64,000 bases of DNA from Bradyrhizobium sp. ISRA430 (GCF_029909975.1 NZ_CP094516.1:868001-932000); one strand, 5' to 3'; positions 9,433 through 19,223 are shown, counted from the first letter of the stretch. The notes: generated from the sequence alone by a model not told the origin. A program made the numbers and translations.

Positions 9433-10290
9433 ATGACGTCAGCGGCTCCTGAGATTGCATCTCCTGTCGGCGTCGTCGCCGGCGGCGGTGCCATGCCGTT
9501 CGCGGTGGCGGAGTCGCTCGCGGCCCGCGGCATCACGCCGGTGCTGTTTCCGCTGCGCGGCGCCTGCGATCCGGCGCGGGTGGAGAAATTCCGCCATCGC
9601 TGGATATCGGTCGGCCAGCTCGGCCGTGCGATGCGGCTGTTTCGCGAGGAGGGCTGCCGCGACCTGATCTTCATCGGCACATTGGTGCGGCCTTCGCTTT
9701 CCGAGATCCGGTTCGACGTCAAGACGCTGAGGTTGCTCGGCAACGTCATCCGCGCCTTTCGTGGCGGCGACGATCATCTGTTGTCCGGCGTCGGGCGCCT
9801 CCTCGAGCAGGACGGTTTTCGCATGGTCGGCATCAAGGATGTCGCGCCGGATCTGCTGATGCCCGAGGGCTGCATCACGAGGGCCTGGCCGGCCGACAAC
9901 GCCAGGAGCGACATGGAGCGCGGACGTGCTGTGCTGACCGCGCTCGGTCCATTCGACATCGGCCAGGCGGCGGTGGTGATCGACGGCCATGTCGTGGCGG
10001 TCGAGGACATCGAGGGGACCGATGCGCTGCTCGCACGCGTCGCGCGCTTGCGCGAGGAGGGGCGCATCCGTGCGGCGACGGGGCGCGGCGTGCTGGTGAA
10101 GGCGCCGAAGAGCGGGCAGGATCTGCGCTTCGACCTGCCGACGATCGGCCCGCGCACCATCGAGGGCGTCGCCGCCGCAGGACTCGCCGGCATCGCTGTC
10201 ATAGCCGGGAACACCATCGCCGCCGAACCGCAGGCGATGATCGAGCTCGCCGACGCAAAATACCTCTTCGTCATCGGTTTGCCCGCGTGA
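9433..10290 (+). CDS. lpxI: UDP-2,3-diacylglucosamine pyrophosphatase LpxI
   Basis: Hydrolyses UDP-2,3-diacylglucosamine to lipid X and UMP; LpxI (DUF1009) replaces LpxH in alphaproteobacteria. The 285-aa protein has the N-terminal GVVAGGGAMPFAVAE and a C-terminal segment with DLPTIGPRTIEG and AGIAVIAGNTIAAE, characteristic of the family. ATG 9433 is chosen over the upstream start at 9403, which overlaps lpxA. It lies between lpxA and lpxB, and its stop overlaps the lpxB ATG as TGATG. Confidence 0.93.
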   Translation: MTSAAPEIASPVGVVAGGGAMPFAVAESLAARGITPVLFPLRGACDPARVEKFRHRWISVGQLGRAMRLFREEGCRDLIFIGTLVRPSLSEIRFDVKTLRLLGNVIRAFRGGDDHLLSGVGRLLEQDGFRMVGIKDVAPDLLMPEGCITRAWPADNARSDMERGRAVLTALGPFDIGQAAVVIDGHVVAVEDIEGTDALLARVARLREEGRIRAATGRGVLVKAPKSGQDLRFDLPTIGPRTIEGVAAAGLAGIAVIAGNTIAAEPQAMIELADAKYLFVIGLPA

Positions 10291-11471
10291 TGCAGGGGCG
10301 CGATCCAACGCGAAAGATCTTTCTGATCGCGACGGAGGAATCCGGCGACCGGCTAGGCTCGGCGCTGATGAAGGTGTTACGCCAGCGGCTCGGCGATGCC
10401 GTGCAGTTCGAGGGCGTCGGCGGCCGCACCATGGCCCGCGAAGGCCTCAACTCGCTGTTTCCGATCGAGCAACTGTCGATCGTCGGCTTCGCCGCGGTGG
10501 TGCAGCAATTGCCGAAGATATTGCGGCTGATCCGCCAGACCGCGGATGCCGTGACCGAGACGGCGCCCGATGCGCTCGTGATCATCGACAGCCCGGACTT
10601 CACCCATCGCGTCGCCCGCCGCGTGCGTGCGAAGAATCCGGCGATCCCAATCGTCGACTATGTGTCGCCGCAGCTCTGGGCCTGGCGACCGGGGCGTGCG
10701 CGCACCATGCTCGGCTATGTCGATCATGTGCTCGGCCTTCTGCCGTTCGAGCCGGAGGAATATCGCAAGCTGCGCGGGCCGCCATGCAGCTATGTCGGCC
10801 ATCCCCTGATCGAGCAGTTGTCGTCGCTGCGGCCGAATGCGGAGGAGCAGAGGCGCCGCGATGCCGAGCCGCCGGTCCTCCTGGTGCTGCCCGGCAGCCG
10901 GCGCAGTGAGATCAGGCATCATCTCGAGGTGTTTGGCGCGACGCTCGATCGGTTGCAGGCCGAAGGGCGCGCATTCGAACTGATGCTGCCGACCATGCCG
11001 CATCTGGAAGCGACGGTGCGCGAGGGCGTTGCGAACTGGCAGACTAAACCGCAGATCGTGGTCGGTGAGGCCGAGCGGCGCGCCGCCTTCCGCATCGCGC
11101 GCGCGGCGCTAGCGAAATCCGGCACGGTGACTCTCGAGCTGGCTCTGTCGGGCATTCCGATGGTGACGGCCTATCGTGTCAGTGCGGCCGAGGCCTTCAT
11201 CCTGCGCCGGGCGATCCGCGTCTCCTCGGTGATCCTCGCCAATCTCGTGATCGGCCGGGACGTAATCCCGGAATTCCTGCAGGAGAACTGCACGCCGGAA
11301 AAACTCACGCAGGCGCTGTCCGAGGTGCTGACGGATTCGCCGCTGCGCCGGCAGCAGGTCGAAGCCTTCGCGCAGCTCGACACCATCATGTCGACCGGCA
11401 ATAAATCGCCGAGCGTGCTCGCCGCCGATATCGTTCTTGCGACGATGCGGAAGGGGCGGGCGTCGAGGTAG
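10290..11471 (+). CDS. lpxB: Lipid-A-disaccharide synthase
   Basis: GT19 glycosyltransferase that joins lipid X to UDP-2,3-diacylglucosamine, giving the tetraacyl disaccharide of lipid A. The 393-aa product has KIFLIATEESGDRLG at the N-terminus, VDYVSPQLWAWRPGRA in the middle, the LPGSRRSEI loop, and AKSGTVTLELALSGIPMV near the C-terminus. ATG 10290 is coupled to the lpxI stop; GTG at 10287 is an alternative. It is the last gene of the lipid A run. Confidence 0.95.
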   Translation: MQGRDPTRKIFLIATEESGDRLGSALMKVLRQRLGDAVQFEGVGGRTMAREGLNSLFPIEQLSIVGFAAVVQQLPKILRLIRQTADAVTETAPDALVIIDSPDFTHRVARRVRAKNPAIPIVDYVSPQLWAWRPGRARTMLGYVDHVLGLLPFEPEEYRKLRGPPCSYVGHPLIEQLSSLRPNAEEQRRRDAEPPVLLVLPGSRRSEIRHHLEVFGATLDRLQAEGRAFELMLPTMPHLEATVREGVANWQTKPQIVVGEAERRAAFRIARAALAKSGTVTLELALSGIPMVTAYRVSAAEAFILRRAIRVSSVILANLVIGRDVIPEFLQENCTPEKLTQALSEVLTDSPLRRQQVEAFAQLDTIMSTGNKSPSVLAADIVLATMRKGRASR

Positions 11472-11567
11472 CGCATTCGCCGAAGTCCGCGAGTTGCTGA
11501 CATGACGGTGTCAGCAGCCGGCGAGGATGATCCCGACAATGATCGAGCGCGTGCTTGGGGCTGAGCG

Positions 11568-12176
11568 ATGGCGCGATATCGGCTACATTGTGTGGGTGCG
11601 TCCGGCAACTCGTTCAAGGTCGCGCTGTTTCTCAACTGCGCCGGGGTCGACTGGGACCCAGTCGGCGTCGATTTTGCCGGTGGTGAGACCCGTGACGCCG
11701 TTTGGCGCGCCGAGATCAACGAGATGGGCGAGATCCCGGTGCTCGAAATCGACGGACTGCGCCTGAGCCAGTCGGGTGCGATCCTATCCTGGCTGGCCGA
11801 GATCCACGGCGTGTTTGGTCCCGCGAATGCGGAGGAGAGGTTCGAGACGGCGCGCTGGCTGTTGTTCGACAATCACAGGTTCACCGGCAATTTCGCCGCT
11901 CACCGGGTGCTGCAATCCATGACGGCGCCGCCGCCGAATCCCGACGTGCTGGCCTATGTGAGGTCGAGGGTTCAGAGCGCCTTCTCGATCGTCGATAAGC
12001 ATCTCGTCGATCGATCTTTCATCTTGGGCGACCGGCCAACCATCGTCGATTTCTCGCTCGTTGGATATCTGTACTATCCGGTTGAAGAGACAGGTTTCGA
12101 TCTTCCCACGGCTTTCCCGGCGATCAATGCATGGCGCGCGCATTGCGGCCTTGCCGGGCTGGCGGCCGCCCTATGA
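11568..12176 (+). CDS. Glutathione S-transferase family protein
   Basis: 202-aa cytosolic GST-like protein. The N-terminal thioredoxin-like domain (residues 1-80) has the fold's cis-proline in GEIPVLEIDGLRLSQSGAIL, where QSGAIL corresponds to the glutathione-binding E/Q-S motif. The all-helical C-terminal domain contains ILGDRPTIVDFSLVGYLYY, matching the GST N-capping region. The substrate cannot be inferred. It starts 96 bases after lpxB and may be transcribed from its own promoter. Confidence 0.85.
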   Translation: MARYRLHCVGASGNSFKVALFLNCAGVDWDPVGVDFAGGETRDAVWRAEINEMGEIPVLEIDGLRLSQSGAILSWLAEIHGVFGPANAEERFETARWLLFDNHRFTGNFAAHRVLQSMTAPPPNPDVLAYVRSRVQSAFSIVDKHLVDRSFILGDRPTIVDFSLVGYLYYPVEETGFDLPTAFPAINAWRAHCGLAGLAAAL

Positions 12177-12255
12177 GATGATGCCAGTAGGAAACTCGTT
12201 GCAGGTGATCCGCTTTGCGACTGAAGGAGTGCGCTCATAGGCGGGCGACATCGTC

Positions 12256-12337
12256 GTAGGGTGGCAAAGCGCAGCGTGCCCACCATTCCTATCAGTTTGG
12301 CAGAGGCGGTGGGCACGCTGTGCTTTGCCTACCCTAC
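12256..12337. repeat. Long inverted repeat ('gtagggtgggcaaagc' type)
   Basis: Between the GST gene and gltA, a left arm at 12256-12284 (gtagggtggcaaagcgcagc...) is repeated in reverse complement at 12308-12337 with a few mismatches (ggtgggcacgctgtgctttg...). Arms are about 29 bases with a 23-base spacer. Elements of this sequence are abundant in Bradyrhizobium intergenic regions (from memory). It would fold into a long hairpin in RNA of either strand. Confidence 0.8.
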
Positions 12338-12343
12338 AATGTC

Positions 12344-12380
12344 CGCGCAAAACGAAAACGGCGCCACCGCGAGTGGCGCC
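12344..12380 (-). terminator. Rho-independent terminator of gltA
   Basis: On the minus strand, a stem of 8 perfect pairs (ggcgccac, loop of 5, gtggcgcc; 12360-12380) is followed by the T-rich run cgttttcgtttt (12349-12359). It lies 30 bases past the gltA stop and is correctly oriented for that gene. Confidence 0.75.
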
Positions 12381-12409
12381 GCTTCGAAAGGCCTGATGGC
12401 CGATCTTAC

Positions 12410-13711
12410 TTACCGCTTGTCGATCGGCACGTAGTCGCGCTTGGCGACACCGGTGTAGAGCTGGCGCGGACGACCGATCTTCTGGTGGGGATCCTCGATC
12501 ATCTCGCTCCATTGGCTGATCCAGCCGACGGTGCGGGCGACGGCGAATAGCACGGTGAACATCGAGACCGGGAAGCCCATCGCCTTCAGCGTGATGCCCG
12601 AATAGAAGTCGACGTTCGGGTAGAGCTTGCGATCGATGAAGTACTGGTCGCTGAGCGCGATTTTCTCGAGCTCCATCGCCACGTTCAGCATCGGATCGTT
12701 GCCATGGCCGGTCTCCTTGAGCACGGCATGACACATCTTCTGCATGATCTTGGCGCGCGGATCGTAGTTCTTGTAGACGCGGTGGCCGAAGCCCATCAGG
12801 CGGACTTCGCTGTTCTTGTCCTTCACCTTGGCGATGAATTCCGGAATCTTGTCGACCGTTCCGATGTCGTAGAGCATGTTAAGCGCGGCTTCGTTGGCGC
12901 CGCCATGCGCCGGCCCCCACAGGCAGGCGATGCCGGCCGCGATGCAGGCGAACGGGTTGGCGCCCGAGGAGCCGGCGATGCGGACCGTCGAGGTTGATGC
13001 GTTCTGCTCATGGTCGGCGTGCAGGATGAAGATCTTCTCCAGCGCGTCGGCGAGCACCGGGCTGACCTTGTAATCCTCGCAGGGCACCGCGAAGCACATG
13101 TTGAGGAAGTTCTCGGCAAAGCCGAGCGAGTTCTTCGGATACACGAAGGGCTGGCCGACGGTGTACTTGTAGGCCATTGCCGCCAGCGTCGGGATCTTCG
13201 CGATCATGCGCATGGAGGCGATCATGCGCTGCTTCGGATCGTTGATGTCGGTGGAGTCGTGATAGAACGCGGCGAGCGCGCCAACGGCCGCCACCATGAT
13301 CGCCATCGGATGGGCGTCGCGGCGGAAGCCCTGGAAGAAGCGGGCCATCTGCTCGTGCACCATCGTGTGATGGGTCACGCGATAGTCGAAGTCCTTCTTC
13401 TGTGCGGCTGTCGGCAGGTTCCCGTAGAGGAGGAGATAGCAGGTCTCCAGGAAGTCGCCATGCTCGGCGAGCTGCTCGATCGGATAGCCGCGGTATTCCA
13501 GCACACCCGCGTCGCCGTCGATATAGGTGATCTTGGACTGGCAGCTCGCGGTGGAGGTGAAGCCCGGATCGTAGGTGAACAGACCAGACTGGCCGTAGAG
13601 CTTGCCGATATCGATGACATCAGGCCCGACGCTGCCGCTGAGGATCGGGAGATCGTAGTTCTTGTTTCCGACCGTCAGCGTCGCGGTCTTGTTGCTTGGT
13701 TTTGCGTCCAT
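12410..13711 (-). CDS. gltA: Citrate synthase (type II, hexameric)
   Basis: Condenses oxaloacetate with acetyl-CoA at the entry to the TCA cycle. 433 aa, the usual length for the Gram-negative hexameric form. The catalytic set is visible: [14 protein letters not shown] (first His), [14 protein letters not shown] (second His) and [12 protein letters not shown] (Asp). The [14 protein letters not shown] segment is also canonical. The ATG at 13711 has a GGGGA stretch about 7 bases upstream. A terminator follows the gene. The 144-base gap to gltX holds the promoter region. Confidence 0.97.
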   Translation of the reverse strand: MDAKPSNKTATLTVGNKNYDLPILSGSVGPDVIDIGKLYGQSGLFTYDPGFTSTASCQSKITYIDGDAGVLEYRGYPIEQLAEHGDFLETCYLLLYGNLPTAAQKKDFDYRVTHHTMVHEQMARFFQGFRRDAHPMAIMVAAVGALAAFYHDSTDINDPKQRMIASMRMIAKIPTLAAMAYKYTVGQPFVYPKNSLGFAENFLNMCFAVPCEDYKVSPVLADALEKIFILHADHEQNASTSTVRIAGSSGANPFACIAAGIACLWGPAHGGANEAALNMLYDIGTVDKIPEFIAKVKDKNSEVRLMGFGHRVYKNYDPRAKIMQKMCHAVLKETGHGNDPMLNVAMELEKIALSDQYFIDRKLYPNVDFYSGITLKAMGFPVSMFTVLFAVARTVGWISQWSEMIEDPHQKIGRPRQLYTGVAKRDYVPIDKR

Positions 13712-13855
13712 CGTAGGTCCCCGATGTGTGGTGAAACGGACCGGACCCGGAGGCCCCGATGAGATGGCGGGGCAGGCCGGATATTCCAGAAGGTACGGGT
13801 GAGATGGGTATATTATTGCTGTGTGCGCTGCAAGATCGCCGCACGCATGGTCGAC

Positions 13856-15280
13856 TTACGTCGTAGACTGATCCCTAAGTCGGCCGAGGCTTTCCTGGCG
13901 CCCCAGGACGTCCAAAACCTCGAAAATCCCGGGTGACGTCGTCCTTCCCGTCAGCGCTGCCCGCAGCGGCTGGGCGACCGCGCCCAGCTTGAGACTATTT
14001 TCCTCGGCGAAAGTGCGCAGCGCCGCTTCGGTGCTGGCAGCGCTCCACGTCTCGACTTTCTCCAGCGCGGAATGAAGCTGGCCGATCAGCTTTCGGTTTT
14101 CGCCCGTCAGCAGCGCGGCCGCCTTGGCATCGGGCTCGAGCGGCCGGTCTGCGAAGATGAAATAGGCGCCGTCGATCAGCTCGATCAGAGTCTTGGCGCG
14201 CTCCTTCAGGGCCGGCATGGCCTTGAGCAACTGCGCGCGCGTGGTGTCGTTTAACTTGGCCTTAAGCTCGCCCCGGCCTGGCACGTAGTCGAGCACGTCC
14301 CCGAACATCTTCACGAGTGATTGATCGTCGGCGTGGCGGATGTAGTGGCCGTTGAGACTTTCCAGCTTGGCGAAATCGAAGCGGGCGGCGGCGCGGCCGA
14401 CGCCTGAGAGGTCGAATGCCGCGATCATCTCCTCGGTCGAGAAGATCTCCTGGTCGCCATGGCTCCAGCCGAGCCGGACGAGGTAATTGCGAAGCGCGGC
14501 GGGCAAATATCCCATGGCCCGGTAAGCGTCGACGCCGAGCGCGCCGTGGCGCTTGGACAGCTTCGAGCCGTCCGGGCCATGGATCAGGGGGATGTGCGAC
14601 ATGCTCGGCAGCGGCCAGCCCATCGCATCGTAGATCTGCTTCTGGCGCGCGGCGTTGATCAGGTGATCGTCGCCGCGGATGACGTGAGTGACGCCCATGT
14701 CGTGGTCGTCCACTACCACCGCGAGCATGTAGGTTGGCGTGCCATCGCCGCGCAAAAGGACGAGGTCGTCGAGGTTCTCGTTCTGCCAGACCACGCGGCC
14801 CTGGACCTGGTCCTCGATCACGGTTTCACCGGTCTGCGGCGCGCGCAGCCGGATCGTCGGCTTCACGTCACTTGGTGCCGTTGCCGGATCGCGGTCCCGC
14901 CACAAGCCGTCATAGAGGCGGGTGCGCCCTTCCGCGCGCGCCTTCTCGCGCATGGCGGCGAGCTCCTCGGCCGTGGCGTAGCAGCGATAGGCCTTGCCGT
15001 CGGCGAGCAGCTTCTCGGCGACCTCGCGATGACGGGCGGCGCGGCTGAACTGGTAGATGACGTCGCCGTCCCAGCCGAGCTCCAGCCATTTGAGGCCGTC
15101 GAGGATGGCCTCGATCGCCTCCTTGGTGGAGCGCTCCCGGTCGGTGTCCTCGATCCGCAGCAGCATCTTGCCGCCGTGCTTCTTTGCATAAAGCCAGTTG
15201 AACAGCGCCGTGCGGGCGCCCCCGATATGGAGGAAGCCGGTCGGCGAGGGGGCGAAGCGCGTGACGACGGAATCGGTCAT
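13856..15280 (-). CDS. gltX: Glutamyl-tRNA synthetase
   Basis: Class I aminoacyl-tRNA synthetase that charges tRNA-Glu. The signature sequences are [18 protein letters not shown] near residue 10 (HIGH-like) and [13 protein letters not shown] near residue 240 (KMSKS-like). 474 aa. The C-terminal anticodon-binding domain ends in [20 protein letters not shown]. It lies next to gltA, as in many Rhizobiales. A separate glnS follows divergently, so this enzyme need not mischarge tRNA-Gln, though that cannot be settled here. Confidence 0.96.
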   Translation of the reverse strand: MTDSVVTRFAPSPTGFLHIGGARTALFNWLYAKKHGGKMLLRIEDTDRERSTKEAIEAILDGLKWLELGWDGDVIYQFSRAARHREVAEKLLADGKAYRCYATAEELAAMREKARAEGRTRLYDGLWRDRDPATAPSDVKPTIRLRAPQTGETVIEDQVQGRVVWQNENLDDLVLLRGDGTPTYMLAVVVDDHDMGVTHVIRGDDHLINAARQKQIYDAMGWPLPSMSHIPLIHGPDGSKLSKRHGALGVDAYRAMGYLPAALRNYLVRLGWSHGDQEIFSTEEMIAAFDLSGVGRAAARFDFAKLESLNGHYIRHADDQSLVKMFGDVLDYVPGRGELKAKLNDTTRAQLLKAMPALKERAKTLIELIDGAYFIFADRPLEPDAKAAALLTGENRKLIGQLHSALEKVETWSAASTEAALRTFAEENSLKLGAVAQPLRAALTGRTTSPGIFEVLDVLGRQESLGRLRDQSTT

Positions 15281-15423
15281 TCTTGGCAGGGCCTATGCGT
15301 TGGAGGCGGTGGTGTATAGCAGGAACGGTGCATAACTAAAGGGCTACGGCGGACCCGCTAAGGCCTTGGCTGAGGCCGGCGAATTTGGCAGAAGGGCCGC
15401 TGATTTCCCTACAGGATTTTCGG

Positions 15424-17103
15424 ATGAGCACAGAACCGGTGGCGACTGAGGTTGGGCGCGATTTCATTCGTGACATCATCCAGGCAGACCTCGATCAGGC
15501 CAAATACAAGGAGATCGTGACCCGGTTCCCGCCGGAGCCGAACGGCTACCTGCATATCGGCCACGCCAAGTCGATTGCGCTCAACTTCGGCATCGCCCAG
15601 GAGTTTCCCGGCCGCTGCCACCTGCGCTTCGACGACACCAATCCGGTCAAGGAAGAGCAGGAATATATCGATTCCATCCAGGCTGACGTGCACTGGCTCG
15701 GCTTCGACTGGGGCAAGAACCTGTTCTTTGCCTCGGACTATTTCGACCGCCTGTACGAATGGGCGGAGAAGCTGATCGGCGACGGGCTTGCCTATGTCGA
15801 CGACCAGACCCAGGAGGAGATCCGCACCTCCCGCGGCACGCTGACCGAGCCCGGCAAGAACTCGCCGTTCCGCGGCCGCACGGTCGAGGAGAATCTCGAC
15901 CTGTTCCGGCGCATGAAGGCGGGCGAATTCCCGAACGGCGCGCGCGTGCTGCGGGCGAAGATCGACATGGCCTCGCCCAACATCAACCTGCGCGATCCCG
16001 TAATGTACCGCATCCTGCATGCGCATCATCCGCGCACGGGCGACAAGTGGTGCATTTATCCGAGCTACGACTACGCGCACGGCCAGTCGGATGCGATCGA
16101 GAGCATCACGCACTCGATCTGCACGCTGGAGTTCGAGGATCACCGGCCGCTCTACGACTGGTTCATCGAAAAGCTGCCGGTGCCGTCCGAGCCCCACCAG
16201 TACGAGTTCGCGCGGCTGAACCTGACCTACACGCTGCTGTCGAAGCGCGTGCTCACCCAGCTCGTCCGCGACGGCCATGTCGCGGGCTGGGACGATCCGC
16301 GCATGCCCACGATCGCCGGCCTGAAGCGACGCGGCGTGCCGCCGGCTGCCGTCAGGGAATTCGTGAGGCGCATTGGCGTCGCAAAGGCCAACAGCGTAGT
16401 CGACGTCGGCATGCTCGAATTCTGCATTCGCGAGGAGCTGAACCGGACGGCGCAGCGGCGCATGGCGGTCTTGCGCCCGTTGAAAGTGGTGATCGAGAAC
16501 TATCCGGAAGGGCAGGTCGAGGAGATCGAGGCGATCAACCATCCCGACGACCCCTCCGCCGGCGCGCGCAAGATCGCGTTCGGCCGCGAGATCTATATCG
16601 AGCGCGACGACTTCATGGAGAACCCGCCGAAGAAGTTCTTCCGCCTGTCGCCCGGCAACGAGGTGCGGCTGCGCTACGCCTATTTCATCAAGTGCACCGG
16701 CGTCATCAAGAACGAGGCCGGCGAGGTGGTCGAGCTTCGCTGCACCTACGACCCCGCGACCAGGGGCGGTAACGCGCCCGACGGCCGCAAGGTCAAGGCG
16801 ACGATGCACTGGCTGCCGGCGGCCACATCGAAGCCGGCCGAGATCCGCATCTACAATCAGCTCTTCTCCAATCCGAGCCCGGACGCCTCGAACTTCGCCG
16901 CCGACCTCAATCCGGACTCGCTGGAAATCCTCTCTGACGCGCGGATCGAACCGTCGGTCGCGGAGAGCAATTCCACCGAGCCGATGCAGTTCGAGCGGCA
17001 GGGCTATTTCGTGCGCGACAAGGACTCCACGCCCGGCAAGCCGGTGTTCTCCAGGACGATAGGTCTGCGCGATACGTTTGCGAAGGAAGTCGCCAAGGGC
17101 TGA
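15424..17103 (+). CDS. glnS: Glutaminyl-tRNA synthetase
   Basis: Class I synthetase for direct charging of tRNA-Gln. 559 aa. HIGH motif at residues 44-47 ([19 protein letters not shown]) and KMSKS-like LLSKRVL near residue 270, with two C-terminal beta-barrels (for example [18 protein letters not shown]). The frame extends to a TTG at 15385, but ATG 15424 is preceded by AGGA and begins the conserved N-terminus. Many alphaproteobacteria lack glnS and use GatCAB, so its presence is a lineage marker. Divergent from gltX with a 143-base shared upstream region. Confidence 0.95.
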   Translation: MSTEPVATEVGRDFIRDIIQADLDQAKYKEIVTRFPPEPNGYLHIGHAKSIALNFGIAQEFPGRCHLRFDDTNPVKEEQEYIDSIQADVHWLGFDWGKNLFFASDYFDRLYEWAEKLIGDGLAYVDDQTQEEIRTSRGTLTEPGKNSPFRGRTVEENLDLFRRMKAGEFPNGARVLRAKIDMASPNINLRDPVMYRILHAHHPRTGDKWCIYPSYDYAHGQSDAIESITHSICTLEFEDHRPLYDWFIEKLPVPSEPHQYEFARLNLTYTLLSKRVLTQLVRDGHVAGWDDPRMPTIAGLKRRGVPPAAVREFVRRIGVAKANSVVDVGMLEFCIREELNRTAQRRMAVLRPLKVVIENYPEGQVEEIEAINHPDDPSAGARKIAFGREIYIERDDFMENPPKKFFRLSPGNEVRLRYAYFIKCTGVIKNEAGEVVELRCTYDPATRGGNAPDGRKVKATMHWLPAATSKPAEIRIYNQLFSNPSPDASNFAADLNPDSLEILSDARIEPSVAESNSTEPMQFERQGYFVRDKDSTPGKPVFSRTIGLRDTFAKEVAKG

Positions 17104-17111
17104 GGAGCCGC

Positions 17112-17498
17112 ATGCGGGCTGAAGCCGACGTCGTAGTTTCTGCGATTGTGACGAAGTGGTCCGCCGCCTTCGGGAAGCTCGATGCCGGCGCTCTCGCTTC
17201 GCTCTATTCGAAGAGCGCCTTCTTCTTCGGCTCCAACCCGACGCTATATCGGGGCAGAGACGGAGTTGCGGCCTATTTCAATAGCCTGCCGCGCTGGCGC
17301 TCGCCGAGCGTCCGCTTTTCCGAGGTGGCTGCAGCGCAGGTCGGGCCCGATGTGATCAACATGGCCGCGATCGCCTCGTTCGACCTCGGCGAGGAGGCCG
17401 CGCCGCTGTCGGTCAAGCTCACCTGGGTGATCGTGCGCGAAGATGGTGACTGGAAGATCGCGAGCCACCACGTGTCGTCCAGGGCTGCGCTGATCTAA
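17112..17498 (+). CDS. NTF2-like / SnoaL-type protein
   Basis: 128-aa protein with the cone-shaped alpha+beta NTF2 fold: helical N-terminus (VTKWSAAFGKLDAGALASLY), strand pairs through the middle, and the closing strands KLTWVIVREDGDWKIASHHVSS typical of DUF4440/SnoaL-like proteins. The start lies 8 bases after glnS with AGGAG just upstream, so it is probably co-transcribed with glnS. Function unknown; members include ketosteroid-isomerase-like enzymes and ligand-binding proteins. Confidence 0.8.
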   Translation: MRAEADVVVSAIVTKWSAAFGKLDAGALASLYSKSAFFFGSNPTLYRGRDGVAAYFNSLPRWRSPSVRFSEVAAAQVGPDVINMAAIASFDLGEEAAPLSVKLTWVIVREDGDWKIASHHVSSRAALI

Positions 17499-17628
17499 CG
17501 CCGGACGCGTACCTGATCGCATCCTGCTTCGTCCAGCCACTATATGGCCGCGCTCCTGGTGGGAGAGCTATGCAATTCATGTTAGGCCGCCGGAAAGCGA
17601 TTGCAAGCCGCGCAGGCAGCGATCGCGA

Positions 17629-17781
17629 TTACCGCACCCGATATTTGCTCGCGTAGTGCTTGCCGAGAATCTTGCGGGTCTGATCGGCCAGCCGCATATT
17701 GCTAGCCGCCGGCGGCCTGACGTGGCGCGTCTTCGGCTTTGGCCAATCCGATCTTGGGCTCTGCTTCCTTGGCGTGCGCAT
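17629..17781 (-). CDS. Possible small basic protein (50 aa)
   Basis: The 312 bases between the NTF2-like gene and the SAM hydrolase gene contain one frame worth noting: 50 codons from ATG 17781, rich in Lys/Arg (ending KILGKHYASKYRVR). It lies 29 bases downstream of the SAM hydrolase stop, on the same strand. No clear ribosome binding site is visible, and the frame also continues upstream into the SAM hydrolase gene as a shadow. I do not recognise it. It could be a real small gene at the end of the cluster or chance. Confidence 0.25.
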   Translation of the reverse strand: MRTPRKQSPRSDWPKPKTRHVRPPAASNMRLADQTRKILGKHYASKYRVR

Positions 17782-17810
17782 AGCTGCAGACCACGTTGCG
17801 ACATAACCAT

Positions 17811-18539
17811 CTAAGGGACGATCTCGACCGGGCTCCCGGTCGAAAGGCCAAGATCGCGGTCCGCACGGCCCTGGTTGACGGCGATTTCGGCGAGCCCGTT
17901 CGAGTTCTCGTACCAGAAGGCTGAGCCTGGCGGCCGATCGCTGAAGGTTCTCTCGCGCTCCAATATGTGACCCGCCAAGGCAAGCCTGGCGTTGGGCGGC
18001 AGCACGGCGGCTCTCAACCCAGTCATAGCATTGCCGAAGTGGTCGATGTAAACGATCTCGCAGAGGTCGTCGGGCCAGTCCGTGCGGCGATCCCCGCCAT
18101 TCCCTCGCGGCTGCCCGGGCGGCGGTTCGCCGCGCGCCAGCATGGCTGCGACCGGTGCGAAGAGGTCGCGCCCGTGAAAGCTGGCCGAGAGGCGCTGCGG
18201 CCTCCAGTCGATGTCCCAACTGCGCGTCCTTGCGGCGCGGCGCTGGACCAACTCAAACAAGCCGTTGCCGGGGCCGACATACCACCGGCCGTCGGCCTCG
18301 AGCACAATGGCCGGGCGCGTCCCGCCGACGCCGGGATCAACGACGCAGAGAAAGACAGTTTCCGGCGGAAACCAGGCGGCATAAGCCGCCAGGAGGTACG
18401 CCGACGCCTTGGGATTGCCCATGGGCGCATCGGTGAAGAGGTCGATGGCGGGTATGCCAGGCGCCATCTGGTGCAGCACGGCCTTCATCTGGCCCGTATA
18501 GGGGCCGTGCAATCCGAAATCCGTGAACAGAACGATCAT
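17811..18539 (-). CDS. SAM hydrolase (DUF62, S-adenosylmethionine hydroxide adenosyltransferase)
   Basis: Member of the DUF62 / SAM-dependent chlorinase-fluorinase fold family. The start (IVLFTDFGLHGPYTGQMK) and the motifs VDPGVGG and YIDHFGNAMTG are characteristic. The triad that marks the hydrolases (Asp-Arg-His) is complete: D68 in VDPGVG, R75 in GTRPAI and H122 in SFHGRD. The expected reaction is therefore SAM plus water to adenosine plus methionine rather than halogenation. 242 aa. It starts 18 bases after the TrpF-like gene, in a same-strand group with a CapA-like and an MBL gene. Physiological role unknown. Confidence 0.87.
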   Translation of the reverse strand: MIVLFTDFGLHGPYTGQMKAVLHQMAPGIPAIDLFTDAPMGNPKASAYLLAAYAAWFPPETVFLCVVDPGVGGTRPAIVLEADGRWYVGPGNGLFELVQRRAARTRSWDIDWRPQRLSASFHGRDLFAPVAAMLARGEPPPGQPRGNGGDRRTDWPDDLCEIVYIDHFGNAMTGLRAAVLPPNARLALAGHILERERTFSDRPPGSAFWYENSNGLAEIAVNQGRADRDLGLSTGSPVEIVP

Positions 18540-18557
18540 GATGTCAGCTGCTCCACA

Positions 18558-19223
18558 CTATGGCGGTGCCGCCGCCCGAGCCGCTTCGTGGAACCGGCGG
18601 ACTCGATCCAGGTCCTTGGCATGCGATCCGTCCTGATCCGTTCTCGTCTTGGAATCAACACCGGCTGGACGGACGGTTCGGATCGCTTCTGCGACGTTGT
18701 CCGGTCCAAGGCCACCGGCAAGGACCACAGGAACAGGGGCAAGGTCCACGATCCGGCGGCTGATACCCCAGTCGTGCGTCACGCCGAGCGCGCCGATCTG
18801 CTTGTCCGTGACTCGATAGCTGTCGAGAAGCAGAAAGTCTGCAATGCCAACGTAGCTGCGGGCAATCGCGACGCTCTCCTCGCCGAACACAGGTATGCTT
18901 CTCATCACGACGATCCCGGGCAACATGCGTTTGAGCGAAGCAACGTCTTGCGGCGAAAGCAATTCGGCGCTGGCACCCAAATGGACGATCGCGGGGTTGA
19001 GTTCGCGCGCCCATGACGCAATCAAGGAGAGATCGCAGGTCAGAAACAGCGCTGAGAACCTCGATGGCGGTACAATCGCCGCGCCGATATCGGAAGCTGC
19101 TGAGATCGACAGCTCGCGCGGAAATCGGCCGTCTCCGACGAGCACGCCGATATGATTGACGCCAATGGCTGAAACAGCGGACGCCTCTTCGATGGTGGAG
19201 ATTTCATAAACCTGGGTCAACAT
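18558..19223 (-). CDS. TrpF-like (phosphoribosylanthranilate isomerase family) protein, degenerate active site
   Basis: 221-aa TIM-barrel protein resembling PRAI in its C-terminal half: IADFLLLDS keeps the catalytic Asp (D134), and VPVVLAGGLGPDNVAEAIR matches the phosphate-binding GGL-PxNV segment. At the N-terminus, where TrpF has KICGIT with the catalytic Cys, this protein reads QVYEIS, so the Cys position is Tyr6. The SSGVE phosphate loop is also changed (VDSKTRTDQDG). It is unlikely to act in tryptophan synthesis. The start is ATG 19223, since an upstream start at 19289 adds only low-complexity sequence. Clustered with SAM hydrolase and CapA genes; substrate unknown. Confidence 0.75.
   Translation of the reverse strand: MLTQVYEISTIEEASAVSAIGVNHIGVLVGDGRFPRELSISAASDIGAAIVPPSRFSALFLTCDLSLIASWARELNPAIVHLGASAELLSPQDVASLKRMLPGIVVMRSIPVFGEESVAIARSYVGIADFLLLDSYRVTDKQIGALGVTHDWGISRRIVDLAPVPVVLAGGLGPDNVAEAIRTVRPAGVDSKTRTDQDGSHAKDLDRVRRFHEAARAAAPP

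Noticed and set aside
17811..18539. Reading the DUF62 gene as a fluorinase or chlorinase
   Set aside because: The Asp-Arg-His triad typical of the SAM hydrolases is complete, and no halogenation genes lie nearby.
18558..19223. Calling the TrpF-like gene trpF
   Set aside because: The catalytic Cys position is Tyr and the gene is not near trpB/trpA.
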